The position numbers and the translations under genes were made by a program. The notes beneath the pieces were generated by a model. The model was not told where the DNA came from. It made no database searches and worked only from the letters and a program-made list of their open reading frames with translations. From Cruorifilaria tuberocauda (taxonomy: Eukaryota > Nematoda > Chromadorea > Rhabditida > Onchocercidae), in NCBI GenBank assembly GCA_013365365.1, contig JABVXU010000009.1:124001-188000 (forward strand): a stretch of 64,000 bases of DNA. The letters are read 5' to 3'. This document shows positions 41,701-53,251 of the stretch, in pieces (position 1 is the stretch's first letter; the number at the start of each line of letters is the position of its first letter).

Positions 41701-44387
41701 ATTTTTTATGTGAAAAACCTGTCGGAATGACTAATTGCTCCAATGAACAATAAATGATAGGACGGGTAAGCTTGTTCATCACTCATCGCACAAACTTCTT
41801 CCTCCTCCTTCCTCTAACCCATAATTTTTAGAGATAGGATAGTTATGGGTTACTTATCCATTAGCTTTACATCAAACTTCTTCCTTACCTATTTTTTATA
41901 GCGCATTAATGACTAACAAACATGAATAAACAATGCTCCAGGTTTTTTGATTATAATCTGATAATATTTGAGGGACTGAAATCGCTCACTCTTGTATACA
42001 ATTACTAAGAACCATCGGTTTTTCTCTAATTTTAGAGAGAGTTAAGACTATATGAATTAACCACAAATGGAACATCGATCATTTATAATAGAAAATACAG
42101 GTAATTCATGAAAGATTTATGATTAAAATGAAAGTAAAACTATGATTATTTTTAGAAAAACTTTATTTCGTTTAAAATTAACCAAAATTAAAAATCATAA
42201 AAATAGAAAAGTCAATTTTTCTAAAATTATAACGAATATTTGGAAATTGATATTTTTGAAAACTTTTGTTGAAATCAAATGACAAATAATAAAACTTGAT
42301 ATAAAAATATGAATTAATACAGAAACGAATAGTACTGTAATCTTCTGTACTCTCTTAAATTAAATAAATATTAATAAAATTATTGAAACAATTAACATGA
42401 TCTGCTCACTTGCTACATATCCAATGTGGAATTCATAAATGATATCAATAAAAAAAGTGTCAAGTGTTGCTATCATACCTGCTAGTTTAGATTGTCTGTT
42501 ATCCATGTTCGACTTTAATTAAAAACGTAGATGTATTTAAGGAACTTTCAAGAATATGCCTTATCATGTTATCTAGTTATAAAGATAAATTTAAAGTAAG
42601 TCGCAGTGAATTTGAGACAAATATGAAATGAAAAAGAACTCGAGATATAGGCAGTCCTTTTAATAGGAAATAAAAGTTGTTAATTATCGAAAGGATAGAA
42701 GCCGATTATTTAGCATAAAGCTTCGGATATAATCTATTCCGAAGTTATAATTTGTAAGGATTTAACTAAATTAAAGCATGCATTGCAGTATTGCAGATTA
42801 TAAATTCCAAGAATAAAGTGATTTTGATTTCAAAATACATTTTGTTACCTTTACAAATGAAATGCTTGTGGCAAAAAGGTAGGTTTAGGCATTGAAACTT
42901 TTAGCTTATCAGTGTCACTAGAATTTTTTGCAGAAAAGTTATTAGCAATTCCTAGCATTCTTCAATAGCCTTATCACACTAGTATTGTTAGCGACAACTG
43001 CCACTCTAAAGCTGAATTAGGTATCGAATTAGAAAAAACTAAATTTAGAAGAAACAAAAAATTGACAAAATTGATAGTCGGCCGTTCACAAATATGCATA
43101 GTTTACAATATCGAAATATCAAAACTGATTGGGCACGCACCACTTCCTATATCAATGAAAAGCTACATCGATGCTACTAATTCTCAGAGAATAACCTCCA
43201 TATTAGCCAGCTAACCATCAATTTAAGTTCATCCGCTGGTTAGACAGTACATATAATAGAGAATACAATATGTAATAATTTTGGATGGAAAAATAGTAGT
43301 ATGGATTTATATAGATCATTATGAATATATTAAATCCTAGCTTTTAAATTTTAAATCGCACGTAATTTATTTAATTTAATAGTTATTTATTATATCAAAC
43401 ATATTCAGTGAATTTTTCTCTTCCAGAATTATTTAAATGATTAATTTTTACTAATTATTGATACTGCCTTGTCTTCCTCCGACTTTCTGGTAAGTACTGT
43501 CAATAAACAACTATAAGGGAGTAATGGAGTCTAGTAAAGACATTTGATGAGATTAAAATGCATTTTTTCACTAACACTTCGCTATAATTTTTTGACAAAA
43601 ATTTTTGGAATATTTGATTTGGGGAAAATTTTATGATTCTAAAATCTAAAAAACAAATTTTATGAAGGAAGGTAGGTAGGCATTAACTTCATTGTGAATT
43701 TGCAAAGAAGACAGCAGCCAATCAACATTTTTTCACTATACGGTAAATAAATTTAAGCTGACATCGTGATTTAGACAGCTTGAAGCACTGATTCAAATTT
43801 TGGACAGAAATTCAATAGTCCTCCCATATTTCAGTAAACAAAACAACAACGACTTAAATTACTTAGAAGTAGCTTAAATTAATTTAAAGAATATCTGAAG
43901 ATAAGTTATTATAAGACTTTATAATTTAACTATTTTTTAATTCAAGTTTATTAATTTATCAAAAAATGTGTTTTGTTGAGTTAATCCGAGGCCTCATGAC
44001 ATCTTCGAAACGATTTCTTCATCATTCAAGAGAACAAAATGTTTGGATTCAGTAAGGAATTTGGAGTTACCGCAGAAAAAGAAGATCAAATCAAATAGAT
44101 GGCCATAAAGTGGCAACAGAAATTATGTTGAGAAGTTCGACGACGAAAAAATTCTACAATGATGATCACTTTGCATTCAGTAAGAATGCTACCGTATGCA
44201 ATAACTGGGTGGGGAAATGGGGTGTGGTATCAGTAAAATACCGAATACCGTTGTTGTGCGGGTCTGAAGCCTCCTGCCACCGATGGACTGAGAGTTCTCG
44301 CTACAGATTTTAAACAGGAAAAGCAGTAACAATGGATGACATGCTTTTTCCTTTCCAGAAGTTAAATCTTCTCGATATAATATTTAA
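35773..44387 (+). CDS. Unrecognised small protein encoded by five short exons
   Basis: Assembled from splice signals and phase: 35773-35880 (ATG; ends CAG|GTAAGA, phase 0), 39532-39591 (after TTTTCAG; ends GAG|GTAATT, phase 0), 42036-42100 (after CTAATTTTAG; ends AG|GTAATT, phase 2), 44076-44179 (after TTACCGCAG; ends A|GTAAGA, phase 1), 44359-44387 (after CCTTTCCAG; TAA). The product is 121 residues. It starts acidic (MYSEEEDLNYFEDGKIFQHY), then SIIYYELLKERELRLYEL, then a basic stretch (YNRKYRKRRSNQ) and HKVATEIMLRSSTTKKFY. There is no membrane segment or signal peptide and I recognise no family. An optional 45-base phase-0 exon (37291-37335, DKRGKQRVKYHEKWQ) could fit between the first two. 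The 44076 exon can instead extend to ACC|GTATGC (44193) in phase 0 and continue into exons at 45.5-47.4 kb. Introns of 2-3.7 kb are long for this window. Real exons are likely; the exact model is not secure. Confidence 0.35.
37135..37554 (+). pseudogene. Exon-like open frame interrupted by one TAG
   Basis: ATG 37135 opens 25 codons (MRQMLGKQNQLSFEIAVKLS...) that end at a strong donor (AAA|GTAAGA, 37209). After an 81-base intron with a TTTTTTTCAG acceptor, the same phase continues at 37291 through DKRGKQRVKYHEKWQVVLRK to a TAG at 37363-37365. The same frame is then open for 62 further codons (ETELNITGFFSTTGN..., QKLGTQQDFTRNVIRS) to TAA at 37552-37554. Only the single TAG breaks it, since removing 37336-37365 as an intron would need a 30-base intron. 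No family is recognised. It could be a decayed gene, a gene with a different splice pattern, or chance. Confidence 0.22.
38755..38940. other. GC-rich island in AT-rich sequence
   Basis: This stretch is about half G plus C, against about 30 percent around it, with G runs such as GGGAGGGGGAAGGAGG. On the plus strand one frame stays open from about 38640 to 38886 (VVEVQCRANSFGG, KRLRVLGGGRRPT) but has no ATG. A good donor (CCAAG|GTAGGT) lies after its stop at about 38911. A 47-codon ATG frame just upstream (38430-38574) ends at G|GTATGT in a phase that does not join it. It may be remains of a mobile or duplicated sequence; I cannot identify it. Confidence 0.3.
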
Positions 44388-45008
44388 TGCAGATGACTTA
44401 TGAAATTAATTCCTCCTCCTTGCAAAATTTTTCGAGAAATCATTAAATAAGTGACAAATGGAAACAGCGAAGTTTAAGAAGTGACTAGTAATCTTGAAGA
44501 TAAAGTAATCTTTCATTACTTTTTTTATTACTTGAGAACAAAGTATAGTGTTATCATAGTAAACAATAACTTATTCTAATAGCTCTGTTTTTGAAATTTA
44601 GCTAATATGATTCCGAATGCTATCAAATCAAAATGAAATTTTGAAAAATTATGCTTTTATTTTTTATTTTATAAAGCAATTTTTTTTGAAAATCAAGAAG
44701 CATTTTTGCACATGGAAAAATGCAAAATATTTTTCGCACTCATTTCACTCATAAGCAAAATAAATTTAAAACTTAAAAATAAAGAATATTTTTAGTATGG
44801 AGAAGGCATATAACATATTAAAATTGATTGAAGAATTTCAACATTTACAGTGATATTCAGTCGATAAAATCTTTACAGTCAATGAAAAAAATCGATGCAT
44901 TTTGATAATATGCTAACAGTCTTTAAAAGTAAACTCTAATTGAAGAATAAAAACCGAATTAAGGGAACACATTGAAGAATACAGTATACAATCATTTTTT
45001 TGGCGGTG

Positions 45009-45066
45009 ATTGTTGATGATAATAATGATGATAATGATGCTGACGATGATATGATGATGGTGGTGC
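45009..45066. repeat. Imperfect GAT/AAT trinucleotide repeat
   Basis: A run of GAT, AAT and GAC triplets, then ATGATGATGGTGGTG. All frames crossing it are open on both strands for about 40 codons because the repeat lacks stops, so the acidic (plus) or His-rich (minus) translations are not evidence of a gene. Confidence 0.75.
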
Positions 45067-45546
45067 TGTTGGAAAATTTTCTGCTAATATTGGTTGCTGG
45101 TACGGCTACCGTTGGTGTATAAGAAATGAACCGTCTTCCTCTTTACTGATGATAAGAAGAGGTAAAGGATAGGATAGGTTTAAAGTTTATGATAATAATA
45201 ACATAAGGTCAATCAAATAAGGGTGGAAAAACAGAAAGAACAGGAATGGTAACTACAAACCAGTCTTGAAAGGGCAAAAGTCGGGTATTTGGTAGCAACA
45301 AGAAAGCGGATGGTAGCAACGTCTTCACGCGCTTCATTCCTCGTTCTACATTTCTCATAAACGTTATCCCATATTTTTATTATTTTATTCGTTTAATTTG
45401 CCAAAAATTACAATTAGAATTTGAAATTATTTACGTATCTATTAAAAAAGATGGAGCAATTTTTTATTACTATATATGCAATTCGTAATTGCAGGAAAGA
45501 AGAAAAACTTAAAAATTTATCAAAACCTCACTTCTATCTTCTGCAG

Positions 45547-46025
45547 AAGAAGATATCGTTTTATGAGTTGCAAGATATTAAAGCAGATAGGTAAATTGAC
45601 AATGAAGTCATTAAATGCAAATTAGAAGTTGATAATGTCTTCTCCTCAAATCCCAATTTTAGAATATCGGTTGACTCTGAAATGAGATTATAATATCACT
45701 GTCAGCATAAAAGTTTAATCAGTTGCATTATTATGATAACAAAATGTGGCAGTCCTAACATTCCATCTTGTTTCTATTTGATAAGCTAGCCTAAAATTTA
45801 ATTGATAAAAATTTTCCAAACTTTACAAATTATCAGTTTGCCAGTTTACATTTTAGCCAAAAATTTCTATGAATTTGAGTTGATCAGTGTATTTCTTTTT
45901 TCTTTATTCTCAGTGATCTATTCGATAGTATTCCACAGAACAAAGAAAATTTAATATGCCACTTGAATAAACTGCCAAGAAATCAGACTAATTTTACAGT
46001 GCCAAGAGGTCTGAATTTCGGATAG
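45547..46025 (+). CDS. Two candidate exons of an unrecognised plus-strand gene
   Basis: Exon 45547-45590 follows an excellent acceptor (CTTCTATCTTCTGCAG) and reads KKISFYELQDIKAD to AG|GTAAAT (phase 2). The next strong acceptor, TTTCTTTATTCTCAG at 45913, opens an exon in exactly the phase needed: DLFDSIPQNKENLICHLNKL, then PRNQTNFTVPRGLNFG and TAG at 46023-46025. Alternatively it splices out at ACA|GTGCCA (45998, phase 0) or G|GTCTGA. These could be the continuation of the gene that begins at 35773, if its 44076 exon ends at the phase-0 donor at 44193. No domain is recognised. Confidence 0.33.
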
Positions 46026-47316
46026 TAGTTTCTCCTGAAATGCTAAGTGGTTTGAAATTTGTTTTGTTAAAATTATTATTTTACCATTGCATTCTTCGAA
46101 TTTTTGCTGAATTACCTTAACGCCACACTTATAAGATTTGAAAGACGGCGATCATTAAGACTATAAGCGCGGGATATTACCATTTTAATATTAAAAAACA
46201 GTAGAGCTATGAACCGAAATTTGGTGCAAGCAATTAATCTACCAAATCATTTAATATATTCCGATAATTTAGTTTATCTCATAACTTATCACAGGATATT
46301 TAGTACTGTATTTCCATATGATTTACAATTTTAGAAAAACTGTTTTATTTACTGTTAACAACTGGTATATGACAATTCGCAAAAATATTATTTAATTCGT
46401 TTGATTAGATCTATATTAAGTTTGTCATTAATCAATTCTATTAAATTAATTTTTTTACTAAATGATTCAGAAGCACGTCAATGTAAAAAGCAGTAGTGTA
46501 TATTTAGAGACAAGAGACAACGTGATATACGTACCGCGATGCTACCTGTCAAAAAGCACCATGAATTGAAAAGTGGACTTTTCGAATATACAACCAAATT
46601 CCACGTGTTATTTAATGTTTCTTATGTTAAATTCATCAACACTGCCAGTTACCATCGATAAAAAACTTTGATTGAAGATGGTATACCTTATTTTTATTCC
46701 AAGAAAAATATTAAAATTTTACCCTAAAATGTCAATGGTGTCTCATGAAAAAATAAGATTGTAACATGCCAAATAAGCATAACTACTAATTTCTTGATAC
46801 TTAAATAATCAAAATTAATTGTCTCATATGTTTTCGAAGTTGCTGCATGAAATCAGATATTGCTCTGGAATTAACATCTGCTCTTGTTTTGAGGCACACA
46901 TGCTTAACAAATATCTATTCATAAATCATTTCTTACAGCAGTAACCTTTTAGTTTATATTAACATTAAGTTTTATAATAAATTTTTAAAATGAAAAAAAT
47001 TTACCTGCTTGGAATCTCACAATTTAAAAAAAGAAAAACAAACGATCATAGTAATGATCACTGCCGAAAATTGTAATTTTGAATAATTAATAAATGATTA
47101 AGCGTTGATTTAGAAGTTATTCAGTATTCATCTATGAATTTTACCAATTGTAATCAGTCACTGAAAATTTTTATAATTAATTTAATTAAGACATATTCAA
47201 TAATCAAATTATTTTCCAGAAATATTTAAGTTGTTTTTAAACAATTTTAGTAACTCATTTCCTTCTTTATTAATGTTCCACCAATGGATAGCTAGTAAGA
47301 GTGCTATCTTATTTAG

Positions 47317-47402
47317 GCCAGTTTTTACAACTACAGATCAGTGGAAAAGAGACAAGAATTCAAAAAACAGGAATCAAGTCCCAGTTTTCATATGATTCCA
47401 AA
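47317..47402 (+). CDS. Candidate internal exon, plus strand
   Basis: After a good acceptor (GCTATCTTATTTAG) this reads in phase 0 ASFYNYRSVEKRQEF, KKQESSPSFHMIP, and ends AA|GTAAGC, a near-perfect donor in phase 2. It can follow the exon ending at 45998 (phase 0). The hydrophilic, Ser/Lys/Gln-rich composition resembles the other exons of this chain. A possible next exon is 47792-47839 (after AACAATTTCAG, phase 2). I recognise no family. Confidence 0.3.
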
Positions 47403-49203
47403 GTAAGCTTATAACCTTTAATTTCCTAATGATAACAAACTCTCTGAGTTACTTTCTTATATATAAATTAACAGTTTAGTACAAAATATAAATAGCTTAA
47501 ATTGCAATTAGCTATTGCCATGTGCTTGTTTTTATCCTCAATTTTCGACTCTTATAAATTGTAATTGTGTTTATTTGTTTGTAATTGCCCAAAATCTTTT
47601 ACTCGTATCATTTATCAAACTGTGTTATCTAAACTGTCGATGCATGAAAATTTCTTTGCGATATTTTTTTACCTGATTTTGATAGAAACGTAAAGTCACA
47701 AGTTAAATTTACCTCCTACTTAATTAAAAGAAATTCAAATTATTTAAAATTAAAAGTAAATTAAAAGTCTTAGAAGCTTTAACAATTTCAGACTAGTGGG
47801 ATTTCTGATAGAGACAATACTTCAAATTTACAGAAATAATGTAACTTTATCATGATTGAGCTCTACAAATCTTGAATTATTCACCCATTCATTCGAAACG
47901 CTGATTAAGTTTTCTACAAATTTTATGAATGGAATATTTTGAAACAAAAGTAGAAAATTCTTATGAAAAATAATTCTGCTACCGTAACCCAAGATTTTAA
48001 CAATTTTCTTTTTTCAATTCGTTTGTTTTGATTTAAAATTTTTCATATTCTAAGATTGCATGATAGGAATGAATGGTTGCCTGACTTCAAAAAAAATTTG
48101 AATATTTCTGAAAGGCGTTATTGAAACATCAAAGAAAGAAAAAGTGCAGAAAGCTCATAATTTTTGACTTTTTAAATGGTATTCGAAAAACGAAATTTCC
48201 AAAAAGAAATTGACAGTAATGGAAGGATGAAACGGAGAAGGAAGAAATTTGTTCTTTTGTGATATATTGAAACAAAAAATTTTTTTTCTGATTTCATTCA
48301 TTATTATTTATTTATTTATTTTTGAAGGGAATGAAATGGGAGCAAGAATTTCGTTACCGGAAGGGAAAAAAGGAAATTTGAAGCAAAAAATAATAATAAA
48401 GGAAAATTTTGACATTTAAAAAAGGAAATTTTTTCATATTTTGTTTTATCCAAATGAAAAACAGATTCTGTAAATTGAAATCAGACGAATACATTCAAAA
48501 GAAAAAAAAGATAAAAGAATCTAAAATTTTCACTTTTTTTCATCGCAACAAAAAGGGATGTGCACGATCAATTAATAATATCTAATTTGTTGCTTCGACT
48601 GAATTCAAACTTTTATTTAAAATCGCAAAGCTAATCTTTCACTGTCAGAGGACCGACGCTTTCAGTATTAACTGATATCTTTTTTTGCAAGTTTTAGAAT
48701 ATGTTAGTCATAGATTATGCATCAAAAAGAAAATGTTATAGATATGAGAGAAAGATCAATTTTCCCTACATAAACTTGCTGTTACAGTTAGAGCAAATTA
48801 ATATATTTATGTATGCCTAAAACATTATACCAAATAAATAAGCTTAGCAATCGGTTGTATAAGAGAGTAAACAGATCAGTGCACTTAAATAATGAACTAT
48901 CCAGTGATTCCCGATAGTTCTTTATAATATAGTCCTAAACAAAGGTATTCATAATTCAATACATTTATTATTGTTGTTTCATTTACGTCGTGTATGACGT
49001 ACGCGCGTAGAGAACTCCCATTCTCTAGAGAATTCCCTAGAGAAGTATTAACCTAAATGAATAAGAATCACAGATCCGTTAATTTCATACGGTTATTTGT
49101 TAATTATTTAGTAACAGTCCCTTGTGAAGCCTGACGATTTGTTACGATCTAAAACTTCAAGCTCCGACCTTTCGTGCGTTATTTGCTCATATCATATATA
49201 AAA

Positions 49204-49509
49204 ATGGCAGAAAATAGCGATTGTTCTCTAGATCGTTCTGATAAACCAAATTAATCGTCCGTTCTCGAAATTTGTGTTACTGTATTCAACTGTAATTCAA
49301 ATTAACAGTTGGCCAATTAATTTACGATTCAGTAATGAATATTCAATTTTGTTAGATTGAGGTTACAATAACTTAATAGTTTATCTCAGTTTGACATCTG
49401 TGGGTTAACGGTCATCGAAGATGACTTGAAGGAAGTCGGAAAATTCGAACAGCTTACAAGTTTACAAAGTGTATTAATAAAGCGAAAGAAACAAAGAACT
49501 TTACTATGA
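49204..49509 (+). other. Coding-like stretch of unknown origin
   Basis: An ATG at 49204 follows a TATATAAAA run and reads MAENSDCSLDRSDKPN to a stop. Further on, after TTATCTCAG at 49389, 39 codons are open (FDICGLTVIEDDLKEVGKF, EQLTSLQSVLIKRKK) to TGA 49507-49509. Together with the GC-richer sequence from about 48990 (including ACGTACGCGCG and a repeated CTAGAGAA), this differs from its flanks. It may be the eroded end of a retroelement or a terminal exon of the plus-strand chain. Confidence 0.22.
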
Positions 49510-52500
49510 GATCTTTATTTTTAACTACTGCGAGATAAACAATTTATAACGATAACGTTGAGATAATATACTTCGTTTTGTCTATTCGGAATCCCTAATA
49601 TCAGTGAGGTATTCATGCGATGTTATTAATGTGCTGCAAAGCCAAATAAGATATTCTAAATTTCTACTGCTTATTTAGCTAACAAGTTATCTAGCTATTT
49701 AAAAATTATCTGCGTGAACGACTGACAAAAACTTCAATGAACCGACATTTTTTAAGATTTCGAAGTACCATAATAACGTCGATATCGATGTTAAGTGATG
49801 GAGTACTGAAGTATTACAATTAATAGTTGCTCAAATGTCTTATTACAAAGAATATCATTACATCGCCTCCATCAATAATTTAATTTCATTAATACTCCAT
49901 TCATTCATGAATTTTTTCCATTAATTCAATTAGTATAAGATTACCTGCAATTAGTCAGGAAAAATTTTCCACTTAGTTTCAATTCAATTATTAAGATAAT
50001 GGCATGAAGAAAATGCAGATAGGGAAGTGTTTTTGAATTAGAGCACAATAGTGTCACCATAAGGATTAAAATTCAACGAACGCAAATACAAATAGAACAA
50101 AACAGAAGGCGAATTAAACAAATTATTAGACAATTAATTAACAGTTAAAATATTGTCATCTTATCGAAAGTTAGAAGATGATATCCCTGAGTCATGTTCT
50201 TGACAAAAAAAACGAAAATCGTCATTTTTATTTCACCTCAGTGAATTAGGCTATATCATTGGGATAAGTTCATTCGCTAACTCTTCAATGAACAATTCAA
50301 TAAATATTACTTTCATCTATATTTTAAAACAGATCGGTCGTAAAACTACAAAATGCTTTGTAAATAAGTGAAAGGAATTGTTAAATGCAAAATTAATTTA
50401 TATCTGATTGAATTCGCCGTTCATCACTTCCGTAATTTACTCATCTTTGCCGCTAAAATTGCTTTTTAATTACTTATTCTTTCATAATGAATTATCAAGA
50501 TCAATAATGAATTATATTTATCGAATTTTTTGAAATAAATGCCTCGAAATTTTAACTTAGGATTTTTTTGAATTTCACATCTTTTATCTTTTATATATTA
50601 TAGCATTAAAAAAATCATAGTCTTCTTCTCTAATTTAAAATCACTTATATTTACATTTTAAATATTAACTCGAAATGAATTACAATGGTTTGAAAGACCC
50701 TCGAACTAAGCACATTTAATCCTATCAAATCTAGTTAAGAACTATTTTAATTGGTAGAATATAGGAACACTCTAATTATCTGCTATGTTAAAAAATAATG
50801 TCCTCATCATTTTCTAATCAAAACTTTACATATTATATTACTGTCAAAATGCTAAATAAAATAATCATTGATATCATCAGATGGATGTAATGTGCCCAAT
50901 GAATAATCATTGATGTTTGAATTATGGAGAAATATAGCTTTCTGCTCCTGTACTGCACTTCAGCTATCTTCATATATTCAGGTATCGTAAAATTTGAAGC
51001 TTTGCTTTAATTCGAAACAATTTACTCAACATTATAGCACTAACTTCGGGAAAAAATTCGATATTTATTTCAGACTTGTCTAAAATAAAATTTTTAAAAA
51101 TCCATTAAATCAAGCAGTTTTTATTATTTTATCAAACTAGACCGAAATTTAAATGATTGAGAATAATTTTTGATTACCATGAAAAGTAGAAAATATTATA
51201 TTAAATATTGTACGGTAGTTCAATTTTAACTGCCGCTTTACTATTTCTACCTTCGACAATAGATTTGTGAATATTCGACGTTAACTCTCACCTAGCTGAT
51301 ACGCTAAACTAAATTGAAATTTTGTATAGCAAAATCCTTTTGTCTTGATTGGATAAAATCACATAATAAACGAGATAATTCTAGTACAGATTACTTTATC
51401 ACTTTAATTTCAATAATTTACTGTTTTAATTTGTACTTTGCACTTTAATTTAATTTCAATATGATAGCTTGCCGGACACGCAGTTTTTTTCACTTCCAAC
51501 TCCTGTAGAAGTGTACTAAAATTACTCATGGTCTTCTACAACCTTCTTATGATTTCTACTACCATTTCGATGCTGCTTAAATATTACCTGGAATTACTAT
51601 TTTGACACCATTTTAACATTTTAATAACGAAATGATACTAAACTTCTGTGGTAAGATTTAAACTTGAGGCAAATAAAAAAAATTACACATAAAATTTACG
51701 CACACAATAAGAGGATCTTTCTCGAGGATTGTAAATGTCAGTCATCTGGCTCTATTCATATATCTTTTAATTATGAGGAAGAAACTGATGGATAATGTCG
51801 CTTTTTTGTGCTTATATGATGAATTGGATAGAGCGATATAACCAACAACCAACAGTTTCCTGTCTTTTTGTTTTCTGAATTTTACGCTAACGAATTTCTT
51901 TTTCTTACTATATGTATGTACAAAACTAATTGATCAATTTCTATGACTGATAACGTTTTACAAGTTTAGAATAATTATCACTCCTTTCTTGTCAATTTTT
52001 CGATAATATCACATTATCGCTTGTCGTTACAAATCGAATTATTCAATTATCTATCTTATTTCATATTACTTTTAATTTTTGCTCATGTATATAAAGGCTG
52101 ATTAATTTGGAGCAAAATAACTTGAAGGTTTTGTTGAATGTTATATATCTTTTATACAAGAGTTCATCAATAAATAATTACTCATTGAAAGAGAAGACAA
52201 ATTTGTAGAAACTTCGAATTAAGTCATATTGAAGGAAAGTATTACGACTAGTTTGAAAATATCAACTAAAGAATTGAAGTTTTCGATATTTTAAAATTTG
52301 GACAATTTTTTTCCATGAGCGCAACGAAATAAAACTTCTTGCTTTGATAGTGAAGAAAAAACATTGAGAAAGCTGAAGCTACGATAATCGGTCAATTCAA
52401 ATTAATTATATCAAGAATCATTCGTGGATTATGAATACGCAACTGTATGTAAAATTGCATCATAGGTATTTCATTTAATTCATCTGAAGTTAATTTTTTT

Positions 52501-53220
52501 GTTTGATCACACTGCAAAATTTTTTAAAGATTATAACAAATAGCTTCCAAAGGATTATTGAACATATCCGTCAACATAGGATGTAAGAGAATGAAATTAT
52601 CACAAAATTCCAAAATTGCATGTGAATCGAGAATAATTCAGTTAAGTATTATAAATGAAAGTAAAGACTTGTAAATAATAGAGATGAAGAGATTATAACA
52701 AATAAATAGTATTGTAATAGATGCACACGTCATACTCATTAATTAACTCATTGGAGGAAGAATCTGGTTGAGTGGGTGAATTGAATGAATGTCACTATAC
52801 TTTGCCGAACAGATGTATGGCCAAATAAAAAAGCATTTTCAACAATTGCCATCTTCAATAAATTGTCGTCATTTCGCAATATAAACGATTTCATTCCATA
52901 CTTTATATTACTTAACGATGTCATCAGACGAGAGAAGTCAAAAAAAGTTCGCTTATTACATAACAACTCGTATTATTCATAACTTCATCAAATAAGTTCC
53001 AACAAATCCGTTCAGTTTAGTTAAAACTTTTCGTTTTAACAAAATCCCTCTATGATTCCAATTGTTTATCTCAAGCTGTTTTTTCTCATTTCCTATTTCT
53101 TCATATCTACACATCTTTGATAAATTCTCAAATTGGTGTTAATAGGATTAAAAGGAAGCAATGAAGGTCATTGAATTAGAATTTTAACTAAGGCACCTAC
53201 TATGTCAATATTTTTTTCAG

Positions 53221-53251
53221 CCCTGCCGGTCCAGCCTCATATCCGTGTTAG
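53221..53251 (+). other. Possible short terminal exon
   Basis: A textbook acceptor (CAATATTTTTTTCAG) ends at 53220 and is followed by 31 bases far more GC-rich than the flanks. In phase 2 it reads PAGPASYPC and stops at TAG; in phase 0 it reads PCRSSLISVL and meets G|GTGATT. The link to any upstream exon is unproven. Confidence 0.2.

Noticed and set aside
45008..45113. His/Pro-rich minus-strand frame (PYQQPILAENF..., ending PPKK and stop)
   Set aside because: It is the translation of a GAT/AAT repeat; the plus strand is equally open and the acceptor is poor.
52748..52982. Overlapping open frames on both strands
   Set aside because: Each explains the other's lack of stops, and neither has splice context or a recognisable sequence.
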